DNA of 37,469 nucleotides from Phycisphaerae bacterium (GTDB taxonomy: Bacteria; Planctomycetota; Phycisphaerae; Tepidisphaerales; Tepidisphaeraceae), in assembly GCA_030448225.1 (NCBI GenBank), contig JAUJNJ010000068.1:1-37469 (forward strand), written 5' to 3'. The position numbers were made by a program, and so were the translations under genes. A model generated the notes under the pieces. It did not search any database, had not been told where the DNA came from, and saw nothing but the letters and a program-made list of their open reading frames with translations. Shown one piece after another: positions 1 to 7,295 of this stretch (position 1 is its first letter; the number at the start of each line of letters is the position of its first letter).

Positions 1-614
1 CGTTCAGCGTCGACCTCGACCCGCGCTGGGTCATCAAGCTGATCAAGCGCGGCGAGATCCAGGAGGCGAACCTCTACAAGAACCACGCCATCGACCAGGC
101 GCTGACGATCCTCCGCAGCCACCCGAACATCAAGTGCATGTTCACCACGCCGAAGCTGCTCGAGGCGCTGGCCGAGAAGATCGACCTCGCCCACTATGGC
201 ATCACCGGCATCTTCTGCGGCGGCACCGAGCTCACGCCGCAGTTCCACCGCTTCGCCCGCGAGGAACTCGCGCCCGGGATCGACTTCGTCCCGACCTACG
301 GCAACACGCTGATGGGCCTCGCGACGCACAAGCCGTTCGACCCGGCCGACAATCACGAGGTGATCTACCACGCGCCCCAGCCCCGCGCGGTGGTCGAGAT
401 CGTGAACCCCACCAACGCCGGTGAGAACGTCGACTACGGCAAGATCGGCCGCGTGATGCTGACGACGCTGACGAAGGAGACGTTCATCCCCCGCTTCATG
501 GAGCGCGACCAGGCGATCCGCCGCCCCCCGTGCGAGCCCTACCCGTGGGACGGCGCCGGCAACGTCCAGCCGTTCCAGCAACTCGGCGTGTCGGTCGTGG
601 AGGGCGTATACTGA
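1..614 (+). CDS. ANL-superfamily adenylate-forming ligase, C-terminal part (phenylacetate-CoA-ligase-like)
   Basis: The gene enters from the left edge in frame 3 and ends with TGA at 612-614, so about 203 codons are visible. Known for the family: these enzymes activate a carboxylic acid as acyl-AMP and pass it to CoA, a carrier protein or an enzyme cysteine. Visible motifs are 'GIFCGGTELTP', the A5-like 'PTYGNTLMGLA', and 'GRVMLTTLTKE' followed by 'IPRFMERDQA', which match the end of the large ANL domain in phenylacetate-CoA-ligase-like proteins. Only about 40 residues follow, so the usual ~100-residue C-terminal lid domain with its catalytic lysine is missing. The P-loop part lies outside the window. 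It is followed by a Uma2 gene and an aldehyde dehydrogenase, suggesting that an activated acid may be reduced. A LuxE-type acyl-protein synthetase is an alternative. Family call firm, substrate unknown. Confidence 0.75.
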   Translation, partial: FSVDLDPRWVIKLIKRGEIQEANLYKNHAIDQALTILRSHPNIKCMFTTPKLLEALAEKIDLAHYGITGIFCGGTELTPQFHRFAREELAPGIDFVPTYGNTLMGLATHKPFDPADNHEVIYHAPQPRAVVEIVNPTNAGENVDYGKIGRVMLTTLTKETFIPRFMERDQAIRRPPCEPYPWDGAGNVQPFQQLGVSVVEGVY

Positions 615-630
615 TCGTTGAGGTGCTGCG

Positions 631-1200
631 ATGTCGACACTGACCGGCCGGATGACCGCCGCGGAGTTTATGAAACTCCCGGAGGATCCGAACAAGACGC
701 GTTACGAGCTCGCCCACGGGGAGGTGGTCGTGAGTCCGAGCCCTAACGTGGATCACGAGCACGTTACGACGAGTCTTCTCGTGGTTCTCGTGCCTTACGT
801 GCGATCGGGCAAACTCGGCCGGGTGCTCGCTGACATCGACACGTACTTCGGCGAACAGAACGTCCGCCGCCCGGACATCATGTTCTTTTCGATGGCCCGG
901 TCTCACTTCGTCGGCGAACAGTACCTCGAGGGGCCGCCCGACCTGTGCGTCGAAGTTCTTTCACCCTCCAACCGCCACGTCGATCGCGGCGACAAGTTCA
1001 AGCTCTATCGAGATTCAGGCGTACCCTTTCACTGGATCTTCGATCCGATGGTAAAGGTGGTCGAGGGATACCGGCTGGAAGGCAAGGAGTACGTCCCGAC
1101 CGTTACAGCAAAGGACGATGCCGCCGTCCGCCTGCCACCGTTTGACGATCTCGAGATTCGTCTTGCCGAGATTTGGCCCCCCACACGAACTGGTACGTAA
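631..1200 (+). CDS. Uma2 family putative endonuclease (DUF820)
   Basis: A 189-residue protein of the Uma2 family, a PD-(D/E)XK nuclease-fold family that is greatly expanded in planctomycetes and cyanobacteria; its cellular role is not established. Fold landmarks are visible: 'YELAHGE' near residue 25-31, 'RRPDIMFF' with D82, 'PPDLCVEVLSPSN' with E108, and 'DKFKLYRDSGV' with K122/K124. Length is normal. The gene sits 16 nt after the ligase stop and its TAA lies only 4 nt before the aldehyde dehydrogenase ATG, so it appears to be embedded in the biosynthetic operon. Its sequence looks a little less GC-rich than the flanking genes, which would suit a mobile cargo gene; this is an impression, not a calculation. 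Confidence 0.88.
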   Translation: MSTLTGRMTAAEFMKLPEDPNKTRYELAHGEVVVSPSPNVDHEHVTTSLLVVLVPYVRSGKLGRVLADIDTYFGEQNVRRPDIMFFSMARSHFVGEQYLEGPPDLCVEVLSPSNRHVDRGDKFKLYRDSGVPFHWIFDPMVKVVEGYRLEGKEYVPTVTAKDDAAVRLPPFDDLEIRLAEIWPPTRTGT

Positions 1201-1204
1201 CACG

Positions 1205-2647
1205 ATGCTCCACATCCCCATCCTGCGTCACGGCAAGCCGTACGAGTCGGTCGACAAGGTCCAGGTCCTGCACCACGCGACGGGCGAGCCGTTCGCCCGG
1301 GTCAGCCAGGCGAATTCCGGGCTGATCGCGCGCGACATCAAGCGCATGGACTACGACGTGCTCGAGCAGTTCAAGGTGGCGGACCTCATCAAGATGTGCC
1401 GCAAGGCGGCCGACATCTTCATGACCGCCGCGCTGCCGATCGGCGACGAGAAGCAGACGTTCGACGACTACGTCCGCCAGCTCTCGTCGACCACCGGCAT
1501 GCCGCACGGCTACTGCCGCGGCAACGCGAAGAAGATCCACCGCACGCTCGACGAGATCGACGTGATCCTCGCCGGCCTCACGCGTGGGTTCGACCTGTCG
1601 ATCCTCGACAACGGCTTCGGCGACGACGACGGCCGCATGCTCTCGTGGTTCCGCGAAGCGAAGGTGTTCGGCGCGATCCTGCCGAGCAACTCGCCCGGCG
1701 TTCACTCGCTCTGGATCCCGGCCGTCGCGCTCAAGACGCCGATCGTCCTCAAGCCCGGTCGCGAGGAGCCCTGGACCCCCCTGCGGGTGATCGAGAGCTT
1801 CGCCGCCGCCGGCATCCCGCGCGAGGCGTTCGGGTTCTACCCGACCGACCACGGCGGCTCGGGCACGATCCTGCAGACCGTCGACCGCTCGATGCTCTTC
1901 GGCGACGCGTCCACCACCAAGGCGTGGGCGCACGACCCGCGCGTCGAACTGCACGGCCCCGGCTTCAGCAAGGTGATCCTCGGCGACGACGCGGCCGACG
2001 AGTGGGAGCGGCACGTCGACCTCATGGCCGCCAGCATCGCCGCCAACGGCGGGCGCTCGTGCATCAACGCCAGCGGCGTCTGGACCCCCAAGCACGGCGA
2101 CAAGATCGCCGAGGCGATCGCCCACAAGCTCAAGGACATCAAGGCCCTCCCCGCCGACGATCCGAACGCGCAGATCGCCGCCTTCGCCAACCCGGCGATG
2201 CCGCAGCGCATGAACGCGATGATCGACGGCCTCGTCGCCGCCGGCGGCGCCGAGGACGTCACGCAGCGCGTCCGCGGCACGCCGCGGCTCCAGTCGATCG
2301 GCCGCTGCACGTACCTGCTGCCGACGATCGTCCGCTGCGACCGCGAGCACGCGCTGGCGAACAAGGAGTTTCTGTTCCCCTACGCCGCCGTCGTCGAGTG
2401 CCCCACCGCCGAGATGCCCGAGGCGATCGGCAGCACGCTCGTCGGCACGGTGATCACGCGCGACAAGAAGTTCGCCCGCGCGGTGATGGCCGCCGACAAC
2501 ATCGACCGGCTCAACATCGGCCCGATCGAGACGTTCAAGCTCAGCTGGGACCAGCCGCACGAGGGCAACCTGTTCCAGCACCTGTACCGCCAGCGCGCGT
2601 TCCAGATCGACCACCCCGAGCCCGAGGCGATGGCCGTGTTCCCGTGA
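1205..2647 (+). CDS. Aldehyde dehydrogenase family protein (possible acyl reductase)
   Basis: A 480-residue NAD(P)-dependent aldehyde dehydrogenase. The ATG at 1205 was chosen over an in-frame upstream ATG (1118) because the upstream extension overlaps Uma2 and looks like shadow sequence. The catalytic cysteine is C286 in 'NGGRSCINASGV'. N162 in 'LPSNSPG', K183 in 'PIVLKPG' and E248 in 'VELHGPG' lie where the family places its oxyanion asparagine, cofactor lysine and general-base region. The fold is divergent from ordinary housekeeping members. It follows an adenylate-forming ligase and precedes an iron-containing alcohol dehydrogenase, so the three could convert a carboxylic acid through its aldehyde to an alcohol, by analogy with LuxE/LuxC. 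That direction is inference; oxidation of an aldehyde is equally possible from the sequence alone. Confidence 0.85.
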   Translation: MLHIPILRHGKPYESVDKVQVLHHATGEPFARVSQANSGLIARDIKRMDYDVLEQFKVADLIKMCRKAADIFMTAALPIGDEKQTFDDYVRQLSSTTGMPHGYCRGNAKKIHRTLDEIDVILAGLTRGFDLSILDNGFGDDDGRMLSWFREAKVFGAILPSNSPGVHSLWIPAVALKTPIVLKPGREEPWTPLRVIESFAAAGIPREAFGFYPTDHGGSGTILQTVDRSMLFGDASTTKAWAHDPRVELHGPGFSKVILGDDAADEWERHVDLMAASIAANGGRSCINASGVWTPKHGDKIAEAIAHKLKDIKALPADDPNAQIAAFANPAMPQRMNAMIDGLVAAGGAEDVTQRVRGTPRLQSIGRCTYLLPTIVRCDREHALANKEFLFPYAAVVECPTAEMPEAIGSTLVGTVITRDKKFARAVMAADNIDRLNIGPIETFKLSWDQPHEGNLFQHLYRQRAFQIDHPEPEAMAVFP

Positions 2648-2701
2648 TCAATACGGTGCTAGGCTGGACCGACGGCGAGAGCGCGATGGGGTAAAGGGGC
2701 G

Positions 2702-2963
2702 ATGTCGGACCCGGTGCCGCCTCGTTCGCCGCCGTACCTGAGGGCCACGTTCGCCGAGCCAGGTTACGCTGCCCGAGATCGACTGATGGTTTCGACTCGC
2801 GCACGAGCAGTTGCTGCTGGTGGGTGATCACCTGCGGGCGGCGGCGGAGCAGCGTGCGCGCAGGACTTGTATGGTGCCTTCAAGGGCGCTCCCCGAGAAC
2901 TTCGACGTTGACGCGGCCCTCCAGGAGATTCGGACGGCGTGGAGGACGGATCTCGACGGGTGA
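2702..2963 (+). other. Degraded small ORF, possible remnant of a two-gene locus with the PIN fragment
   Basis: No intact frame, but protein-like text is readable in pieces. An ATG at 2702 opens 'MSDPVPPRSPPYLRATF'. Another frame gives 'HEQLLLVGDHLRAAAEQ', then 'AQDLYGAFKG' in a third, then 'ALPENFDVDAALQEIRTAW' up to a TGA at about 2961. I do not recognise the family. Its place just before a broken PIN-domain gene suggests an antitoxin or partner, but that is guesswork. Single-base shifts explain the breaks better than random sequence would. Confidence 0.25.
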
Positions 2964-2989
2964 CGCCCCTCAAGCTGGGCGAGGGCGAA

Positions 2990-3363
2990 CGTTGAATCCT
3001 TCGTCGCCGACACTGCCGTACTGGTGATCGGATCGTCTCGGCTCGGACCGCGGGCGAGGGCGTCGAGGACGCAGGCACCGCGGGAACGGCCGTCATCTAC
3101 GTCCTCGGCGATCACGATAGCCGAACTGTTCTACCTCAACCAAAAAGCAGGTCAGATCCCCTCTTCCATGACGGTGGAAGCGGTTGCGCGGGCGGCACAG
3201 TTCGTGCTCGTTCCCGCTGACTCCGGACGAGGTGCCGGACTTCGAGCTAGACGCGGCTATCCCGGAGATGGCGGCGGCTCGTACCGGCCGGCGCGTCTTG
3301 GCGCCCCGCAGCTATCACCCGAATCCTGAGATCATTGCGGGCGGCGTCGTTCCTGTCTGGTAA
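2990..3363 (+). pseudogene. Broken PIN-domain (VapC-like) toxin gene
   Basis: Three pieces in different frames resemble one PIN-domain ribonuclease. The N-terminal strand with its acidic residue is 'ESFVADTAVLVIG' near 2990-3025. A central 'SAITIAELFYLNQKAGQIP' at about 3100-3165 matches the conserved middle of VapC proteins. The C-terminal '...GRRVLAPRSYHP' to 'EIIAGGVVPVW' ends with TAA at 3361-3363, in the style of VapC C-termini. At least two frameshifts separate them and no good start is visible. If real, the product would have been an RNA-cleaving toxin. The locus lies between the aldehyde and alcohol dehydrogenase genes, the same operon gap zone that received Uma2. Confidence 0.4.
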
Positions 3364-3386
3364 TGTTCCTAATCAATGAACCCACG

Positions 3387-4454
<1,068 letters not shown>

Positions 4455-4563
4455 GGAGGGTTGGCGTCACCACGCTAGACCGACGCCGACGCAAACGGTT
4501 CAAGAGTGCGCGTCGAAGCACGCCCGCGTCGTGTGACAGTCCCCGCACGAGTCGCCGCCGAAC

Positions 4564-4968
4564 ATGACAAACGTTGAGACCGTCCAACGCCTCTACGACG
4601 CCTTCGCCTCGCGCGACGCCAATACGATCCGCCAACTCTTCGCGCCCGACATCGAGTGGATTCAGAACGACGGCTTTCCCAACGGCGGGCGGCACGTCGG
4701 GGCGGACGTCGTGCTGAACGATGTGTTCGCCCGCTTCCGCGTCGACTGGACCGATTGGACCGCCCCCGTCCACCAGTGGCTCGACGCCGGCGAGACGGTC
4801 GTCGCGATCGGCGAGTACCGCGGCACCCACAGGGCCACCGGGCGGTCGATGACGGCCGCGTTCGCCCACGTGTATGACATTCGCGACGGGCGGATCATCC
4901 AGTTCCGCCAGTTCACCGATACCGTGCAGATCCTGCTCGCCAGCCGCCCGCTGCCCGCTTCGCCATAA
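4564..4968 (+). CDS. NTF2-like / SnoaL-like protein
   Basis: A 134-residue protein with the cone-shaped NTF2 fold typical of SnoaL-like cyclases, ketosteroid isomerases and many small accessory proteins. Visible features are the opening helix 'VETVQRLYDAFASRDANTI', 'FAPDIEWIQ', and the strand pair 'VVAIGEYRGTHRATGR' and 'FAHVYDIRDGRIIQFRQF', which is the usual C-terminal signature. Length is normal and the frame is intact. It lies between the dehydrogenase pair and the radical SAM gene on the same strand, so an isomerase or cyclase role on the pathway intermediate is plausible. Members of this fold are too diverse to predict the reaction. Confidence 0.85.
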   Translation: MTNVETVQRLYDAFASRDANTIRQLFAPDIEWIQNDGFPNGGRHVGADVVLNDVFARFRVDWTDWTAPVHQWLDAGETVVAIGEYRGTHRATGRSMTAAFAHVYDIRDGRIIQFRQFTDTVQILLASRPLPASP

Positions 4969-5020
4969 CCGCCCCGCCCGCCGCACCTTGCCGCCGCTCA
5001 GCCCGCCTCGCCCGCAGAAA

Positions 5021-5036
5021 ACTTGTCCAAACAAGT
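5021..5036. promoter_or_regulatory. Inverted repeat, candidate operator
   Basis: ACTTGT and ACAAGT are perfect 6-nt inverted arms separated by CCAA. The site overlaps the 5' edge of a candidate promoter and lies 77 nt before the radical SAM gene, a normal place for a repressor dimer. No regulator gene is seen nearby. Confidence 0.35.
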
Positions 5037-5063
5037 GACATCTTCAACCGAGGCCCGTATCTT
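5035..5063 (+). promoter_or_regulatory. Candidate sigma70-type promoter for the radical SAM gene
   Basis: GTGACA (5035-5040, five of six to TTGACA) and TATCTT (5058-5063, four of six to TATAAT) are separated by exactly 17 nt. Transcription would begin near 5070, about 43 nt before the ATG at 5113. The -35 overlaps the inverted repeat at 5021-5036. Confidence 0.35.
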
Positions 5064-5112
5064 GTAGTATCACTTCCGGAGCCCCGAGTTTTGCCGCGGG
5101 AGTAGGTGGCCG

Positions 5113-6435
5113 ATGCAGCTCGAAACATTGCCAGCCGAGACGAAGAAGACCGAGGTCGGCAGCTACTTCGTTGCCAACTATCCCCCGTTTTCGGTCTGGT
5201 CGCCCCAGCACAAGTCGGCGATCGTCGGCGCGCTCGACCGGCCGGCCGAGCCGAACACGCCTCTGGGGCTCTACCTGCACATCCCGTTCTGCCGCAAACG
5301 GTGCAAGTTCTGCTACTTCCGCGTCTACACCGACAAGAACGCCTCGGACATCGAGGTGTACCTGTCGGCCCTGTCGCGCGAGATCGCGCTCTACGCCGGC
5401 CGCGAGGGGCTCAAGGGGCGGCAGTTCGAGTTCGTCTACTTCGGGGGCGGGACGCCGTCGTACCTGTCGAACGAACAGCTCAAGCGCCTCGTCGGGCGGA
5501 TCAACGAGAACTGGCGCTGGGACGCGGCCAAGGAAGTGACGTTCGAGGCCGAGCCGGGCACGCTGAAGGAATCGAAGCTCCAGACGATCAAGGAGATCGG
5601 CGTCACCCGCCTCAGCCTCGGCGTCGAGCACTTCGACGACGACGTCCTGAGCATCAACGGCCGGGCCCACAAGACGCCGGAGATCTTCCGCGCGTGGGAG
5701 TGGATCAAGAACACCGGCTTCAAACAGGTCAACATCGACCTGATCGCGGGCATGCTCGGCGAGACCGAGGACAAGTGGAAGATGACCGTCGCCAAGGCGA
5801 TGGAACTCGACGCCGACAGCGTCACGATCTACCAGATGGAGGTCCCCTACAACACCGGGATCGCCAAGGAGGCACGCGAGCACGGCGGCGTCTCGACCGT
5901 CGCCAGTTGGGCGCAGAAGCGGGCGTGGGTCGACTACGCCTACAAGCAGTTCGAGGCCGCCGGCTACGTCGCCTCGAGCGGCTACACGCTCGTGAAGCCC
6001 AGCACGCACGCGGGGTTCGTCTACCGCGACTCGCTGTGGCGGGGGGCCGACCTCGTCGCGACCGGCGTGGCGAGCTTCGGCCACTTCCAGGGCGTGCACT
6101 ACCAGAACCTGGACTCGTGGGAAACCTACATCGCCGCCCTCGACGCCGGTGAGCTGCCCGTAAACCGCGCGCTGCCAGTGAGCGACCACCAGCGGCTCAT
6201 CCGCGAGATGATCCTTCAGCTCAAGACCGGGAAGCTCGACGCGTCGTACTTCCGCAGGAAGTTCGAGGTCGAGATCTTCAAGGAATTCAAGGACGGCTTC
6301 GACTCGCTCGTCGCCGAGGGCGTCGCGTCGATGGGTGACGACGAAATCCGCCTCACCCGCGAGGGGCTTCTGAAGGTCGACACCCTGCTGCCGCGCTTCT
6401 TCGAGCCCGAGCACCGGGGGATTCGGTACACGTGA
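5113..6435 (+). CDS. HemN/HemW-like radical SAM enzyme
   Basis: A 440-residue radical SAM protein of the coproporphyrinogen-oxidase-like (HemN) family. The [4Fe-4S] motif CX3CX2C is at C60, C64 and C67 in 'HIPFCRKRCKFCYFRVY'. The SAM-binding 'GGGTPS' is at 111-116, 'EAEPGTL' follows, and a HemN-type C-terminal domain runs to the end. The ATG at 5113 has an AGGTGG ribosome site a few nt upstream. The phenylalanine-arginine stretch after the third cysteine differs from true HemN (CxxCGC). The family includes heme chaperones, C-methyltransferases and cyclopropanating enzymes that use two SAM molecules. Since no heme gene is nearby and the neighbours are biosynthetic, I infer a radical methylation, cyclisation or decarboxylation step on a secondary product rather than heme synthesis. 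Confidence 0.85.
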   Translation: MQLETLPAETKKTEVGSYFVANYPPFSVWSPQHKSAIVGALDRPAEPNTPLGLYLHIPFCRKRCKFCYFRVYTDKNASDIEVYLSALSREIALYAGREGLKGRQFEFVYFGGGTPSYLSNEQLKRLVGRINENWRWDAAKEVTFEAEPGTLKESKLQTIKEIGVTRLSLGVEHFDDDVLSINGRAHKTPEIFRAWEWIKNTGFKQVNIDLIAGMLGETEDKWKMTVAKAMELDADSVTIYQMEVPYNTGIAKEAREHGGVSTVASWAQKRAWVDYAYKQFEAAGYVASSGYTLVKPSTHAGFVYRDSLWRGADLVATGVASFGHFQGVHYQNLDSWETYIAALDAGELPVNRALPVSDHQRLIREMILQLKTGKLDASYFRRKFEVEIFKEFKDGFDSLVAEGVASMGDDEIRLTREGLLKVDTLLPRFFEPEHRGIRYT

Positions 6436-6446
6436 GAGTGCATAAC

Positions 6447-6519
6447 GCGTAATGCGTAGTGCGTAAGAAGAAAAGATAATCGCGGCGACACGCATCTTCT
6501 TACGCACTACGCACCACGC
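6447..6519. repeat. Inverted repeat of gcgtart units (18-nt perfect arms)
   Basis: Arms 6453-6470 and 6496-6513 are perfect inverted copies of 18 nt; with a 2-nt mismatch the pairing extends to 6447-6470 and 6496-6519. The loop is 25 nt. The arms are built from short units such as TGCGTAG and TGCGTAA. The element fills the gap between the radical SAM gene and the next gene and would fold into a strong RNA hairpin. Confidence 0.7.
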
Positions 6520-6530
6520 AGTAGATTCCC

Positions 6531-7211
6531 ATGAGCGTCACGAGCGGCAACAAACTTTCCGACCTGCCAGTCGCCGAGGCGGCGCTGACGGACCTGTGTC
6601 GGCCGTTCGTTATCGGCGACGCGCCGTTCGTGCCCGAGTGCGTGATCGTTCAGCCGGACGAGATCCCGCACCCGCAGGACCAGCTTCTCGTCCACCACAA
6701 CCACATGACGGAGGTGCTCGAGCGGCACCACGGGCGGCCGTTGTCGGTCCACGTGCACGAGGAGCACCAGGACGGCGACCTGTACACGCGGAAGATCACG
6801 CTCACGCCGGTCGGGCGGGACGACCGAACCGTGGAGTGGGGCGTCGTGCGGATGGACTTCCGCTACATGGACCCGGCCGTGCGCGACGAGATCCTCGCCA
6901 AGGAACTGCCGCTGGGCGCGGTGCTCATCAAGCACAACGTGCTGCGGCGGGTGAAGCCGCGTTGGTTCCTGCGCTTCCCCGCGGCGGGCCCGGTGCTGAG
7001 CCTCTTCGGCCCCGGCGCGGCGACCGAGGCGCTGTACGGCCGGGTCGGCACGATCTACTGCAACGAAGAGCCCGCGATCGAGGTGATCGAGATCGTCCTG
7101 AACGTCGACAACGGCGCGCCGCCCAAATCCAACGGGCATAAGATCGTCGGCAACGGCCTCAACCTCCGCGGCGGCAACGGCGCGAACGGCAGCGGCGCGG
7201 GGCCCGGATAA
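6531..7211 (+). CDS. Chorismate-lyase-like protein (UbiC/DUF98 fold)
   Basis: A 226-residue protein. The C-terminal two thirds resemble the chorismate lyase/DUF98 fold: 'AKELPLGAVLIKHNVLRRV' (residues ~123-141) matches the conserved LG segment, and 'ALYGRVGTIYCNEEPAIEV' (~167-185, conserved R171) followed by E187 matches the product-binding arginine and glutamate strand. Known members split chorismate to 4-hydroxybenzoate and pyruvate. The N-terminal 70 residues and a Gly/Asn-rich tail (~196-226) are extra. It lies between a radical SAM enzyme and a halogenase-like flavoenzyme, so it may supply or bind an aromatic starter. No ubiquinone genes are nearby. Catalysis is not proven, since some members of this fold only bind ligands. 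Confidence 0.6.
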   Translation: MSVTSGNKLSDLPVAEAALTDLCRPFVIGDAPFVPECVIVQPDEIPHPQDQLLVHHNHMTEVLERHHGRPLSVHVHEEHQDGDLYTRKITLTPVGRDDRTVEWGVVRMDFRYMDPAVRDEILAKELPLGAVLIKHNVLRRVKPRWFLRFPAAGPVLSLFGPGAATEALYGRVGTIYCNEEPAIEVIEIVLNVDNGAPPKSNGHKIVGNGLNLRGGNGANGSGAGPG

Positions 7212-7252
7212 CTCCCGCGTGCCTGATCGCAGCAACCGCGGCAACGCGAGAC

Positions 7253-7286
7253 GCCTGACTCCTGACTCCTGACCCCTGACCCCGAG
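7253..7286 (+). repeat. Short tandem repeat (cctgact units)
   Basis: About four imperfect head-to-tail copies of a 7-8 nt unit (CCTGACTC, CCTGACTC, CCTGACCC, CCTGACCC) sit directly upstream of the flavoenzyme start. No coding role is apparent. Confidence 0.6.
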
Positions 7287-7295
7287 GACGCACCC

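Noticed and set aside
1103..2614. Long open frame on the - strand opposite the aldehyde dehydrogenase
   Set aside because: It is Arg/Val/Ala-rich antisense text of a high-GC gene with no family similarity; the + strand has catalytic motifs.
5113..6435. Naming the radical SAM gene hemN or hemW
   Set aside because: The residues after the third cysteine and the gene context do not support a heme role, so no symbol was given.
5044..6507. 487-codon - strand frame opposite the radical SAM gene
   Set aside because: Antisense shadow caused by GC-rich third positions; the + strand carries the CX3CX2C motif and SAM-binding motif.
6453..6513. Reading the 18-nt inverted repeat as insertion-sequence ends
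   Set aside because: Only 25 nt lie between the arms, so no transposase or cargo is possible; treated as a repeat/hairpin.
6531..7211. Naming the chorismate-lyase-like gene ubiC
   Set aside because: Similarity is at fold level, the protein is longer, and there are no ubiquinone genes nearby.
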